DNA of 64,000 bases from Pseudomonadota bacterium (GTDB lineage Bacteria > Pseudomonadota > Gammaproteobacteria > Burkholderiales > Burkholderiaceae_C). The notes under the pieces are model-generated. The model was given only the letters and a program-made list of their open reading frames with translations. It did not search any database and was not told where the DNA came from. Numbering within the stretch: the first letter of the stretch is position 1; the number at the start of each line of letters is the position of its first letter. This document shows, one piece after another, positions 52,908 through 62,233 of this stretch. Location: positions 56,735-120,734 of the forward strand of contig JAFEEG010000025.1 in assembly GCA_018241225.1 (NCBI GenBank), written 5' to 3'. Made by a program: the position numbers and the translations under genes.

Positions 52908-55900
52908 ATGGATCTGCCCAACCTCAGCCCCGGCAAGCGCTTTACCTTGCCACGCCCTCCCCTGTCGGCCGATGCGCTGCTGCTGGCACGTCTAGCTGAG
53001 CGCGAGAAGGCCGCCGGCCGCGCCACCGCCGTCTTCACCGCCGATGCCAACGATGCGCAGCGCCTGATCGACGAGATGCGCTTCTTCGCGCCCGAGCTGC
53101 GCTGCGCGCTCTTTCCCGACTGGGAAACGCTGCCCTACGACAGCTTCTCGCCGCACCAGGACCTGATCAGCGAGCGGCTGGCCACGCTGTGGCGCATCAG
53201 CCAGCGCGAAGCCGACGTGGTGCTGGTGCCGGCCACCACCGCGCTGTACCGCCTGGCGCCACCGGGCTTCCTGGCCGGCTACACCTTCCACTTCAAGACC
53301 AAGCAGAAGCTGGACGAGGCCAAGCTCAAGGCCCAACTCACGCTGGCCGGCTACAGCCACGTCACGCAGGTGGTGAGCCCCGGCGAGTACGCGGTGCGCG
53401 GCGGGCTGATCGACCTCTTCCCCATGGGCTCGCCGCAGCCCTACCGGGTGGACCTGTTCGACGACGAGATCGACTCCATCCGCACCTTCGACCCCGACAC
53501 GCAGCGCAGCCTGTACCCCGTGCCCGAGGTGCGCCTGCTGCCCGGGCGCGAATTCCCGATGGACGACGACGCCCGTGCGCGCTTTCGCCACCGCTGGCGC
53601 GAGCTGCTCGAGGGCGACCCCACCAAGAGCCGCATCTACAAGGACATGGGCAACGGCGTGGCCACGGCGGGCATCGAGTACTACCTGCCGCTGTTCTTCG
53701 ACGAGACGGCCACGGTGTTCGACTACCTGGGCGCCGACCCGGCACAGGCCACGGTGGTGCTGCATGGCGACCTGGAGCCGGCCTTCCAGCACTTCTGGCA
53801 GGACACCAGCGAGCGCTTTCGCCTGGTGCGCGGCGACCCGGAGCGCCCCGCCCTGCCACCCGAGGCGCTGTTTCTTTCGGCCGAGCAGTTCTATGCACGT
53901 GCCAAGTCGCATGCGCAGCTGGCTATTCGCGGCGGTGCCGAGGGCGCCGCTCCCGCGTTTGCCGAGTTCGAGCAGCTGCCCGACGTGTCGGTGGTGCGCG
54001 GCGCCGAAGAACCGCTGGCGCGGCTGAAGTCGCACCTGGGCACCAGCAAGCACCGCCTGCTGGTGCTCGCAGAAAGCGACGGCCGGCGCGAAAGCCTGCT
54101 GGACTTCCTGCGCGCCAGCGGCATCAGCCCGCCCGCCTTCGATTCGCTGGCCGAGTTCGAAGCCGACGCGGCGGAAAAGATCGGCATCGCCACCGCCGCG
54201 CTCGCCGCCGGCTTTGCGTGGCGCGAGACGGGCATCGACTTCGTCACCGAGACCGAGCTGTTCGCCACCGCCCCAAGCACGCGCCGACGCAACCGCCGCC
54301 AGGAACAGGTGAGCGACGTCGAGGCGCTCATCAAGGACTTGTCCGAACTCAACGTGGGCGACCCGGTGGTGCACAGCGCGCACGGCATCGGCCGCTACCG
54401 CGGGCTGGTGAACATGGACCTGGGCTCGAAGAACCCGGACGGCACCCCCGCGCTGCAGGAGATGCTGCACCTGGAATATGCCGACAAGGCCACGCTGTAC
54501 GTGCCGGTCTCTCAGCTTCACCTGGTCAGCCGCTACACCGGCGTGTCTGCCGACGAGGCGCCGCTGCACAAGCTGGGCAGTGGCCAATGGGAAAAGGCCA
54601 AGCGCAAGGCGGCCGAGCAGGTACGCGACTCCGCGGCCGAGCTGCTCAACATCTACGCCCGCCGCGCAGCGCGCGAGGGCTTTGCGTTCCGTTTTGCGGC
54701 GCAGGACTACGAGACATTTGCCAACGACTTCGGCTTCCAGGAAACGGCAGACCAGCAGGCCGCCATCCATGCCGTCATCCAGGACATGATTTCGCCTCGT
54801 CCCATGGACCGGCTCGTGTGCGGCGACGTGGGCTTCGGCAAGACCGAGGTCGCGTTGCGCGCGGCTTTTGTCGCCGTCACCGGCGGCAAGCAGGTGGCCT
54901 TTCTCGCGCCCACCACGCTGCTGGCCGAGCAGCACTTCCAGACGCTGGTGGACCGCTTTTCCAAGTGGCCGGTGAAAGTGGCGGAAATGAGCCGCTTCCG
55001 CTCCGCCAAGGAAATCACCGCCGCCGCCAAGGGCCTGGCCGACGGCACGGTGGACATCGTGGTGGGCACGCACAAGCTGCTTTCCGAAAGCGTCAAGTTC
55101 AAGAACCTGGGCCTGCTCATCATCGACGAGGAGCACCGCTTCGGCGTGCGCCACAAGGAGGCGATGAAAGCCATGCGCGCCGAGGTGGACGTGCTCACGC
55201 TCACCGCCACGCCCATTCCCCGCACGCTGGGCATGGCGCTGGAAGGCCTGCGCGACCTGAGCGTGATCGCCACCGCGCCGCAGCGACGCCTGGCCATCAA
55301 GACTTTCGTGCGCAGCGAAGGCAACGGCGTGATCCGCGAGGCCGTGCTGCGTGAATTGAAGCGCGGCGGCCAGGTCTACTTCCTGCACAACGAGGTGGAG
55401 ACCATCGAGAACCGCCGCCAGAAGCTCGAAGAGATATTGCCCGAAGCCCGCATTGCCGTGGCCCATGGCCAGATGCCGGAGCGCGAGCTCGAACGCGTGA
55501 TGCGCGACTTCGTGGGCCAGCGCTACAACATGCTGCTGTGCTCGACCATCATCGAGACCGGCATCGACGTGCCCACGGCCAACACCATCGTCATCAGCCG
55601 CGCCGACAAGTTCGGCCTGGCGCAGCTGCACCAGCTGCGCGGTCGCGTGGGGCGCAGCCACCACCAGGCCTATGCCTACCTCATGGTGCCGGACGTGGAC
55701 GGCCTGACCAAGCACGCCGAGCAGCGCCTGGACGCCATCCAGCAAATGGAAGAACTCGGCTCGGGCTTCTACCTGGCCATGCACGACCTGGAGATCCGCG
55801 GCACCGGCGAGGTGCTGGGCGAGAACCAGAGCGGCAACATGATGGAGATCGGCTTCCAGCTCTACAACGAGATGCTGTCGGAGGCGGTGCGCTCGCTCAA

Positions 55901-56402
55901 GGCGGGCAAGGAGCCCGACCTGCTCTCGCCACTGTCGGTCACCACCGAGATCAACCTGCACGCGCCGGCGCTGCTGCCCGACGACTACTGCGGCGATGTG
56001 CATCTGCGCCTGTCGTTCTACAAGAAGCTGGCCACCGCCAAGACGCCCGCGCAGATCGATTCGCTGCTGGAAGAAATCGTGGACCGCTTCGGCAAGCTGC
56101 CGCCGCAGGCGCAGACGCTGATCGACGTGCACCGCCTGCGCGTGCTGGCACGGCCCTACGGCGTGACCAAGGTCGATGCGGCGCCGGGCGTGATCAACAT
56201 CGTGTTCAAGAAAGACCCGCCGGTGGACCCGATGGCCATCATCCAGCTCATCCAGAAGAACCGCCATATCAAGCTGGCGGGCAACGAGAAGCTGCGCATC
56301 GAGCGCGAACTGAAAGAACCCAAGGACCGGGCCCAGATGGTGCGCGACGTGCTGCGCAGCCTGGGCCAGCCCACCAACAAGGAAGAAAGCATTCCCGCAT
56401 GA
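52908..56402 (+). CDS. mfd: Transcription-repair coupling factor
   Basis: An 1164-residue ATP-dependent translocase that removes stalled RNA polymerase and recruits UvrA. UvrB-like N-terminal domain with FPDWETLPYDSFSPHQD; RNA-polymerase-interaction part near HSAHGIGRYRGL; helicase motifs I (GDVGFGKTEVA), II (DEEHRFG), III (LTATPIPRT) and VI (QLRGRVGRS). Length agrees with Mfd (about 1150). Starts at ATG 52908. Followed directly by serB. Confidence 0.96.
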   Translation: MDLPNLSPGKRFTLPRPPLSADALLLARLAEREKAAGRATAVFTADANDAQRLIDEMRFFAPELRCALFPDWETLPYDSFSPHQDLISERLATLWRISQREADVVLVPATTALYRLAPPGFLAGYTFHFKTKQKLDEAKLKAQLTLAGYSHVTQVVSPGEYAVRGGLIDLFPMGSPQPYRVDLFDDEIDSIRTFDPDTQRSLYPVPEVRLLPGREFPMDDDARARFRHRWRELLEGDPTKSRIYKDMGNGVATAGIEYYLPLFFDETATVFDYLGADPAQATVVLHGDLEPAFQHFWQDTSERFRLVRGDPERPALPPEALFLSAEQFYARAKSHAQLAIRGGAEGAAPAFAEFEQLPDVSVVRGAEEPLARLKSHLGTSKHRLLVLAESDGRRESLLDFLRASGISPPAFDSLAEFEADAAEKIGIATAALAAGFAWRETGIDFVTETELFATAPSTRRRNRRQEQVSDVEALIKDLSELNVGDPVVHSAHGIGRYRGLVNMDLGSKNPDGTPALQEMLHLEYADKATLYVPVSQLHLVSRYTGVSADEAPLHKLGSGQWEKAKRKAAEQVRDSAAELLNIYARRAAREGFAFRFAAQDYETFANDFGFQETADQQAAIHAVIQDMISPRPMDRLVCGDVGFGKTEVALRAAFVAVTGGKQVAFLAPTTLLAEQHFQTLVDRFSKWPVKVAEMSRFRSAKEITAAAKGLADGTVDIVVGTHKLLSESVKFKNLGLLIIDEEHRFGVRHKEAMKAMRAEVDVLTLTATPIPRTLGMALEGLRDLSVIATAPQRRLAIKTFVRSEGNGVIREAVLRELKRGGQVYFLHNEVETIENRRQKLEEILPEARIAVAHGQMPERELERVMRDFVGQRYNMLLCSTIIETGIDVPTANTIVISRADKFGLAQLHQLRGRVGRSHHQAYAYLMVPDVDGLTKHAEQRLDAIQQMEELGSGFYLAMHDLEIRGTGEVLGENQSGNMMEIGFQLYNEMLSEAVRSLKAGKEPDLLSPLSVTTEINLHAPALLPDDYCGDVHLRLSFYKKLATAKTPAQIDSLLEEIVDRFGKLPPQAQTLIDVHRLRVLARPYGVTKVDAAPGVINIVFKKDPPVDPMAIIQLIQKNRHIKLAGNEKLRIERELKEPKDRAQMVRDVLRSLGQPTNKEESIPA

Positions 56403-57121
56403 GCATGCCAGCCGCTTCGCAAGAGATCGCCCCGGGCCTGATCGTCCAGCGCTTTTCCCCCCCGCTGTACCTTGCCGACTTCAAGCTGATCGCGTTCGAC
56501 ATGGACTCGACGCTGATCAACATCGAGTGCATCGACGAGATCGCCGACGCGGTGGGCAAGAAGGCCGAGGTAGCCGCCATCACCGAAGCCACCATGCGCG
56601 GCGAGATCAAGGACTTCAAGGAAAGCCTGCGACGGCGCGTGGCCCTGCTCAAGGGCGTGCCGGTGGCCTCGTTGCAGCAGGTGTACGACCAGCGCCTGCG
56701 CCTGAATCCCGGCGCCGAGCAACTCGTGGCTGCCTGCAAGGCCGCCGGCATGAAGGTGCTGCTGGTCTCCGGCGGCTTCACCTTCTTTGCCAACCGGGTG
56801 AAGGATCGCCTGGGCATCGACTTCGCCCGCTCCAACCTGCTGGACGAGGCCGATGGCCATCTCACGGGCCAGGTCGTGCAGCAAAGCTGGGGCGACATCT
56901 GCGACGGGGCCGAGAAGCGCCGCACGCTGCTGGAAGTGGCCTCGCTCATGGGCATCTCCCCGGCCGAGTGCATTGCGGTGGGCGATGGCGCCAACGACCT
57001 GCCCATGATGGGCGAGGCCGGCCTGTCGGTGGCCTATCACGCCAAGCCCAAGGTGCGCGAGCAGGCGATGGTCGCCATCAACGAGGGCGGGTTGGATCGC
57101 CTGCTCGAAGTGCTGCGCTGA
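56399..57121 (+). CDS. serB: Phosphoserine phosphatase
   Basis: A 240-residue HAD phosphatase for the last step of serine synthesis. Motif I is AFDMDSTLI, motif II VSGGFTFFA, and the later GDGANDLPMM gives motif IV. The start ATG overlaps the mfd stop. A strong terminator follows. Confidence 0.93.
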   Translation: MSMPAASQEIAPGLIVQRFSPPLYLADFKLIAFDMDSTLINIECIDEIADAVGKKAEVAAITEATMRGEIKDFKESLRRRVALLKGVPVASLQQVYDQRLRLNPGAEQLVAACKAAGMKVLLVSGGFTFFANRVKDRLGIDFARSNLLDEADGHLTGQVVQQSWGDICDGAEKRRTLLEVASLMGISPAECIAVGDGANDLPMMGEAGLSVAYHAKPKVREQAMVAINEGGLDRLLEVLR

Positions 57122-57139
57122 AGGCGGCCGCCCCAAAAA

Positions 57140-57173
57140 AAGGCCAGCGCCGGGTTGCTCCGGCGCTGGCCTT
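57140..57173. terminator. Bidirectional terminator
   Basis: A 14-bp stem AAGGCCAGCGCCGG (57140-57153) with CCGGCGCTGGCCTT (57160-57173). It is flanked by A and T runs on both sides, so it can end serB and the convergent gcd transcript. Confidence 0.85.
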
Positions 57174-57208
57174 TCTTGCATGGGGAGGGGCGCAAGCGCC
57201 CTTCCTGT

Positions 57209-59602
57209 TCAGTTCTTCTTCGGCAAGGCGTACGCAATGATGTAGTCGCCCCGGTCCGGCGAACCGCGCGCACCGCCCACCGAGATCACGACGTACTGGC
57301 GGCCGCTGTCCGGCGAGACGTAGGTCATTGGCGTGGCCTGCGCGCCGACGGGCAGCCGCCCCTTCCACAGTTCATCGCCGGTGGCGGTGTCCAGCGCGCG
57401 CAGGTAGTAGTCCTGCGTGCCGGCATAGAACACCAGGCCGCCCTGGGTGGAGACCGGGCCGCCGAGCGTGGGCATGCCCACCGGCAGGTTCAGGCGCGTG
57501 GGCATGCCCACCGGGCCGGTGTCATGCACGGTGCCCATGGGCACCTGCCACACGATCTGGCGCGTGTTCAGGTCGACGGCGGTCATCGCGCCGAAGGGCG
57601 GCTTGTGGCAGGGCACGCCGAGCACCGACATGAACATGTTCTTGTCGGCGCCAAAGGGCGTGCCTTCCTGCGACGCCAGGCCGGCATGGCCGTCCTGGCC
57701 GGCCTTCTTGGCCGCCAGGCGTGCCTCGGTCTCGTCGCGCGGGATGAGCTGCACCACCTGCGGGATGCGCATGTCGTTCACGATGAGCCAGCCGCGCTGC
57801 TCGTCGATGGAGGCGCTGCCCCAGTTCATGCCGCCGTAGAAGCCCGGATACTGCAGGCTCTTGGTGGTGTTGGGCGGCGTGAACTCGCCCTCGTAGCGCA
57901 GGCCCTTGAAGGCGATGCGGCACATCAGCTGGTCGAAGGGGGTGATGCCCCACATGTCGGCCTCGGTCAGCGTGTTGGCGCCGATGGCCGGCATGCCCAC
58001 CGAATACGGCTGCGTGGGCGAGAGGAAGTCGCCCTGCGCGGCGCCCTGGGGCACCGGCTTTTCTTCCACTTGCGCAATCGGCGTGCCGTCGCGGCGGTCG
58101 AGCATGAAGATCTGGCCGCGCTTGGTGATCTGCACCAGTGCCGGCACGCTCTGGCCGTCCTTGCTCTTCACGTCGTACAGCGCGGGTTGCGCGGGCACGT
58201 CGTAGTCCCACACGTCGTGGTGCGTGGTCTGGAACTTCCAGCGCTCGCGGCCGGTGGCAATGTCCAGCGCCACCACCGAGGCGGAAAACTCTTCCGCCGC
58301 CTTGCTGCGCTTGCCGCCCCAGAAGTCGGGCGTCTCGTTGCCGGTGGGCAGGTAGATCAGGCCCAGCTTCTCATCGAAGGCAGGCGTGGACCACACGTTG
58401 GGCGTGCCGCGCGTGTAGCTCTGGCCCGGGGGCGGCTCGGCGGTGATGGCGGGGTTGCCCATGTCCCAGGCCCACACCAGCGCACCGGTGCTGGCATTGA
58501 AGGCACGCACCACGCCCGAGGGCTCGCCCACCTTGACGTTGTCCCACACCCAGCCGCCGACCACGATCAGGTCGCGCACCACGGTGGGTGCCGAGGTCTG
58601 GAAGTAGAAGCCGGGGTCGACCTGGCCCATGCCGGCCTTCAGGTCGACGGTGCCGTTGTTGCCGAAGCCCGCGCAGGGCTGGCCGGTGGCGGCATCCAGC
58701 TCGATCAGGCGGGTGTCGATGGTGGTCATGACGATGCGCTGCGCGCAGCTCGCGGAGGCACCGGGCGCCGCCGGCGTCGAGGGCGCAGCGCTTGCCTTCG
58801 AGGCGTCGTAATAGCTCACGCCACGGCAACGCTGCCACAGCGGCGACTTGGCCTGCGGGTCGAACTTCCAGCGCTGCTCGCCAGTGTCGGCATTGAGCGC
58901 GAAGACCACGTTGTGCGGCGTGCACGCATACAGCGTGTTGCCCACTTGCAGCGGCGTGTTCTGGTCTTCGGTCATGCCCTTGGTGTCGCGGCCGGTGCGG
59001 AAGGTCCATGCCACCTCGAGCTGCTTCACGTTGCCGGCGTTGATCTGGTCCACCGGGGCATAGCGGGTGCCGTGGGGCGTGCGGCCGTAGTACTTCCAGT
59101 CTTCGGCCGGGCCCTTGGCTGCTTCGCTCGCAACGGCGGCCTGGGCAGCGCCCGAGGGGCGGGTCACGCCATGCGGAACGAAGGCTGCGGCCAGCGTGGC
59201 CAGCAGCGCGACAAACAGAACGCCCGCGCCCGAATACGAACCGCGCGAGCCGAAGCCGATGCGCGGGGCCAGCAGCAGGCCGAACATCATGAGCACCGCC
59301 AGCAGCACCAGGCGCGGCAGCAGTTGCCAGAAGTCCAGCCCGACCTCGGCCAGTGCCCAAGCCACGGAAGCGATGAAGACCAGCGCCAGCCACGCCAGGC
59401 CCGACGGGCGGCGCCGCGCGTACTGCACGCCCGCCAGCACCAGGCCCACGCCGGCTGGCAGGTAGTACCAGGAACCGCCCAGGCTGATCAGCTTTGCGCC
59501 GCCCAGCGCCAGGGCGGCGCCGCACAGCAGCAGGATCACCCCGAACAGCACCAGGGCCCATCCCAGGCCGGCCGCGCGCGGTGGCGAGTGCGTATCTCTC
59601 AT
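57209..59602 (-). CDS. gcd: Membrane-bound PQQ-dependent glucose dehydrogenase
   Basis: A 797-residue quinoprotein that oxidises glucose (or related aldoses) to gluconolactone in the periplasm and passes electrons to ubiquinone. The N-terminal 150 residues have five membrane helices. The C-terminal beta-propeller has the sequence features GRTPHGTRYAPVDQIN, WKFQTTHHDVWDYDVPAQP and GNETPDFWGG. Length equals E. coli Gcd (796). Preceded by a MarR-family gene with ATGA overlap. Needs external or host PQQ synthesis; no pqq genes in the window. Confidence 0.92.
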   Translation of the reverse strand: MRDTHSPPRAAGLGWALVLFGVILLLCGAALALGGAKLISLGGSWYYLPAGVGLVLAGVQYARRRPSGLAWLALVFIASVAWALAEVGLDFWQLLPRLVLLAVLMMFGLLLAPRIGFGSRGSYSGAGVLFVALLATLAAAFVPHGVTRPSGAAQAAVASEAAKGPAEDWKYYGRTPHGTRYAPVDQINAGNVKQLEVAWTFRTGRDTKGMTEDQNTPLQVGNTLYACTPHNVVFALNADTGEQRWKFDPQAKSPLWQRCRGVSYYDASKASAAPSTPAAPGASASCAQRIVMTTIDTRLIELDAATGQPCAGFGNNGTVDLKAGMGQVDPGFYFQTSAPTVVRDLIVVGGWVWDNVKVGEPSGVVRAFNASTGALVWAWDMGNPAITAEPPPGQSYTRGTPNVWSTPAFDEKLGLIYLPTGNETPDFWGGKRSKAAEEFSASVVALDIATGRERWKFQTTHHDVWDYDVPAQPALYDVKSKDGQSVPALVQITKRGQIFMLDRRDGTPIAQVEEKPVPQGAAQGDFLSPTQPYSVGMPAIGANTLTEADMWGITPFDQLMCRIAFKGLRYEGEFTPPNTTKSLQYPGFYGGMNWGSASIDEQRGWLIVNDMRIPQVVQLIPRDETEARLAAKKAGQDGHAGLASQEGTPFGADKNMFMSVLGVPCHKPPFGAMTAVDLNTRQIVWQVPMGTVHDTGPVGMPTRLNLPVGMPTLGGPVSTQGGLVFYAGTQDYYLRALDTATGDELWKGRLPVGAQATPMTYVSPDSGRQYVVISVGGARGSPDRGDYIIAYALPKKN

Positions 59603-60138
59603 GTCGTTTTCTCCTTCGGTTGAATTCGGTTTGCGCTGGTGCCGTCGGGGCGCAGCGGTGGCGGCAGGTCTGCCGGCGACAGCCCCAGGCGTTCGCGCAA
59701 GGTGGCGAACACCCGCAGCGTGGCGGCGATGTCCGCGTCGGGAATGCCGGCATACAGCTGCGTGCGCAGCTCGATCAGCGCGGCTTCGATGTGGGCGCAG
59801 GCCTGCGCACCGGCGGCCGTGAGGTACAGCGTCTTGGCGCGGCGGTCGGCTGGGTCTTCGCGGCGCTCGATGAAGCCGGCCTTGGCCAGTTGCTCGACAG
59901 ATCGCGCAAGCGACGGCCCCTCGATGTGCAGGATGTCGGCCAGCACGCCCTGGCGCAGGCCGTCGCCATGGCGGCCGATGGTCACCAGCGGCCAGGCCAG
60001 CGCCTGCGACAGGCCGACATGCCCCACCGCCAGGTTGGCCGCAGCGCGGTAGGCGCGCTCCAGCGTGGCCAGCGAGGTGCCAATCACCATCAGCGCGGCT
60101 TCGCGCTGACGGGCCGGGGAACGACGGGTGGTGCTCAT
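59599..60138 (-). CDS. MarR-family transcriptional regulator
   Basis: A 179-residue winged-helix regulator. The HTH and wing are in GVLADILHIEGPSLARSVEQ, LAKAGFIERRE and DPADRRAKTLYLTAAG, typical of MarR proteins. ATG 60138 follows GGCAGG. Its start codon overlaps nothing upstream, and its stop is coupled to gcd. Likely controls the gcd operon through the palindrome at 60,173-60,188. Confidence 0.88.
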   Translation of the reverse strand: MSTTRRSPARQREAALMVIGTSLATLERAYRAAANLAVGHVGLSQALAWPLVTIGRHGDGLRQGVLADILHIEGPSLARSVEQLAKAGFIERREDPADRRAKTLYLTAAGAQACAHIEAALIELRTQLYAGIPDADIAATLRVFATLRERLGLSPADLPPPLRPDGTSANRIQPKEKTT

Positions 60139-60172
60139 GATGAACCTGCCTTGCAACGCGCCTGGTATTCAA

Positions 60173-60188
60173 TTAGCAAGCTGCCTAA
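60173..60188. promoter_or_regulatory. Candidate MarR operator
   Basis: TTAGCAAGCTGCCTAA is an imperfect palindrome (12 of 16 positions symmetric, with TTAG/CTAA ends and AGCT centre). It lies 34 bases upstream of the marR start and between the divergent marR and Ldh-family genes. MarR sites are often such palindromes near the own promoter. Confidence 0.5.
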
Positions 60189-60281
60189 CTATTCTAGCCC
60201 CGTATGAAAATCCGGAATGGCATGCCTGCACTGGGCCCAGAATCGAAGCCCTCTTCCCAAGTCCGAACACAAGGCAAGCCC

Positions 60282-61358
60282 ATGCAAGAACAAGCACCCC
60301 ATGCCGCCCCCACCTACGACGCCGCCGCGCTGGTGGACTTTGCCGACGCACTGCTCACGAAAAGCGGCATGGCCGCACCTCAGGCCCGCAGCGTCGCGCA
60401 GACGCTGGTGGACGGCGACCTGCTGGGCCACGACACGCATGGCCTGGCGCTGCTGGCTGGCTACGTGAAGGAAGTCGAAGGCGGCACCATGCGCCGCGAA
60501 GGCGCGCCGCTGGTCGTCTCCGACAAACCGGCGGCCGTGCTGTGGGACGGCCAGCGCCTGCCCGGTCCGTGGCTGGTGCACCAGGGCATCGACCTGCTGC
60601 TGCCGCGCGCCCGGCAACTGGGCAGCGCCACGCTGGTCATCCGCCGCAGCCACCACATCGCCTGCCTGGCGGTCTACATGATGCGTGCGCTGGAAGAAGG
60701 CATGCTGGCGGTGCTGGCCTGCTCCGACCCCAACACTGCCAGCGTCGCGCCCTTTGGCGGCACGCAGGCGGTGTTCACGCCCAATCCGCTGGCGCTGGGC
60801 CTTCCGTTGACGAATGGCGGGGTCATGGTGGACATCTCCGCGTCCATCACCACCAACGGCATGAGCAACCGCAAGCGCGCGGCAGGTGAACAGTTCGACG
60901 CCGACCGGCTCATCGACGCGCAGGGCCGACCCGGGCGCGATCCGCAACTGCTGTTCGACGAGCCGCCCGGCACGCTGCTGCCGGTGGGCGGGCTGGACCA
61001 CGGCCACAAGGGCTATGGGTTGGCGCTGCTGGTCGAGTCGCTCACCGCGGGCCTGGCCGGCCATGGCCGCGCCGACCCCAAGGAAGGCTGGGGCGCGACG
61101 GTGTACCTCACCCTGCACGATCTCGAAGCCTTCGGCGGCAAGAGCGAGTTCCTGCGTCAGATGGATCATGTTGCCGACGCCTGCCGAAGCAACCGCCCCA
61201 TCGATGCCGCGCGGCCCGTGCGCCTGCCGGGCGAACAGGGTCTGGCACGACGTGCACGTCAGTTGAAGGAAGGCGTGCGGCTGCATCCGGGCATTGCACC
61301 CGCGCTGGAGCCGCTGGCTCGAAAGTACGGTCTGGAACTGCCCAAGCCACGGCGCTGA
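60282..61358 (+). CDS. Ldh-family (malate/L-lactate dehydrogenase-like) oxidoreductase
   Basis: A 358-residue NAD(P)-dependent oxidoreductase of the Ldh_2 family. The catalytic His region is in GHDTHGLALL; RRSHHIACLAVYM and DHGHKGYGLALLVE are further family marks. Such enzymes reduce 2-oxo acids such as 2-oxoglutarate-type, ureidoglycolate or malate; substrate cannot be told. ATG 60282 is chosen; the frame is open to 60204. Confidence 0.85.
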   Translation: MQEQAPHAAPTYDAAALVDFADALLTKSGMAAPQARSVAQTLVDGDLLGHDTHGLALLAGYVKEVEGGTMRREGAPLVVSDKPAAVLWDGQRLPGPWLVHQGIDLLLPRARQLGSATLVIRRSHHIACLAVYMMRALEEGMLAVLACSDPNTASVAPFGGTQAVFTPNPLALGLPLTNGGVMVDISASITTNGMSNRKRAAGEQFDADRLIDAQGRPGRDPQLLFDEPPGTLLPVGGLDHGHKGYGLALLVESLTAGLAGHGRADPKEGWGATVYLTLHDLEAFGGKSEFLRQMDHVADACRSNRPIDAARPVRLPGEQGLARRARQLKEGVRLHPGIAPALEPLARKYGLELPKPRR

Positions 61359-61497
61359 GGCCATGAAGGCGGCACGGCCCGCCTCGCATTAGTTCCAAAG
61401 TTCCAGTGAGTGCGCGGACGCAACGCTTGCGCTTTCACAGGTAACAGGACGTGTGCTCAAATTTGCGCCCCGCTGCATTCAAAGCAAGAGAGCACTC

Positions 61498-62154
61498 ATG
61501 GGCAAAGACCTGGCGCTTGTCTGTGCGACGGCGCTGCTGTGCGGCTGCGCCACGCAACCCGCGACCACGCCGGGCACTGGCTCCGGCGCAGGCTATGCGC
61601 CCCTGGTCGACATGCAGGGCGTGGACCCGGATGCTCTGGCCACCGACGTGGCCGACTGCCGCAGTGCCGCATCCAACGTGCGCGTCATCCGCGCCAGGGA
61701 GCGAAGCGACGTCGAGGATGTCGTGGTGCTGGGCGTGGGCATGGTCGTGCCCTTCGGACTGGTCGGCATCGCCGTGCTGTCGGGCCTTGGCATCGCGCTG
61801 ACCGACGACGGCAGGCCCAGGCCCGCCGATGACGCCTTGCAGCAGAAGACCCTGGTCAACTGCATGGCGCGACGGGGCTATCGCAACCTCGACCCCAACG
61901 TGGCCGTGGCCTACGTGCCGCGGCCGCAGGCAGCGCTGGAGGCAAGGCCGCTGGCCGGCGGACGCGATACCTACGTTGCCGAAAGCTATGCCAAGGCGAA
62001 CTTCTGCCAAGGCCCGGCCAAGGCGCAACTCGAAAGCAAGGGGCCCGGCTTCGAGCGCTACAGCGTGGTCTGCGGCAACGGGCAGCGCATCGTGCTGCGC
62101 TGCGAGTTCGGGCACTGCGTGCCACAGGCGCTGGAAGTGGCGCTGGGCGAGTAG
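61498..62154 (+). CDS. Putative outer membrane lipoprotein
   Basis: A 218-residue lipoprotein. The signal sequence MGKDLALVCATALLCGCATQ has lipobox LCGC. A glycine-zipper-like hydrophobic stretch (VVVLGVGMVVPFGLVGIAVL) follows at about residue 80-105. Two later Cys-containing parts (FCQGPAKAQL; CEFGHCVPQAL) may form disulphides. Function unknown. Confidence 0.75.
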   Translation: MGKDLALVCATALLCGCATQPATTPGTGSGAGYAPLVDMQGVDPDALATDVADCRSAASNVRVIRARERSDVEDVVVLGVGMVVPFGLVGIAVLSGLGIALTDDGRPRPADDALQQKTLVNCMARRGYRNLDPNVAVAYVPRPQAALEARPLAGGRDTYVAESYAKANFCQGPAKAQLESKGPGFERYSVVCGNGQRIVLRCEFGHCVPQALEVALGE

Positions 62155-62233
62155 CGCGGAATCGACAGCGCGCTGCTGGACCGGCGCGCCGGGACTGCCG
62201 GCGGCCGTTTCTCTTGGGCCCTGCAAGCCCGCG

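Noticed and set aside
52992-56267. Minus-strand open frame of about 1090 codons across mfd
   Set aside because: Shadow of mfd; low-complexity His/Gln/Arg/Leu composition and no ribosome site.
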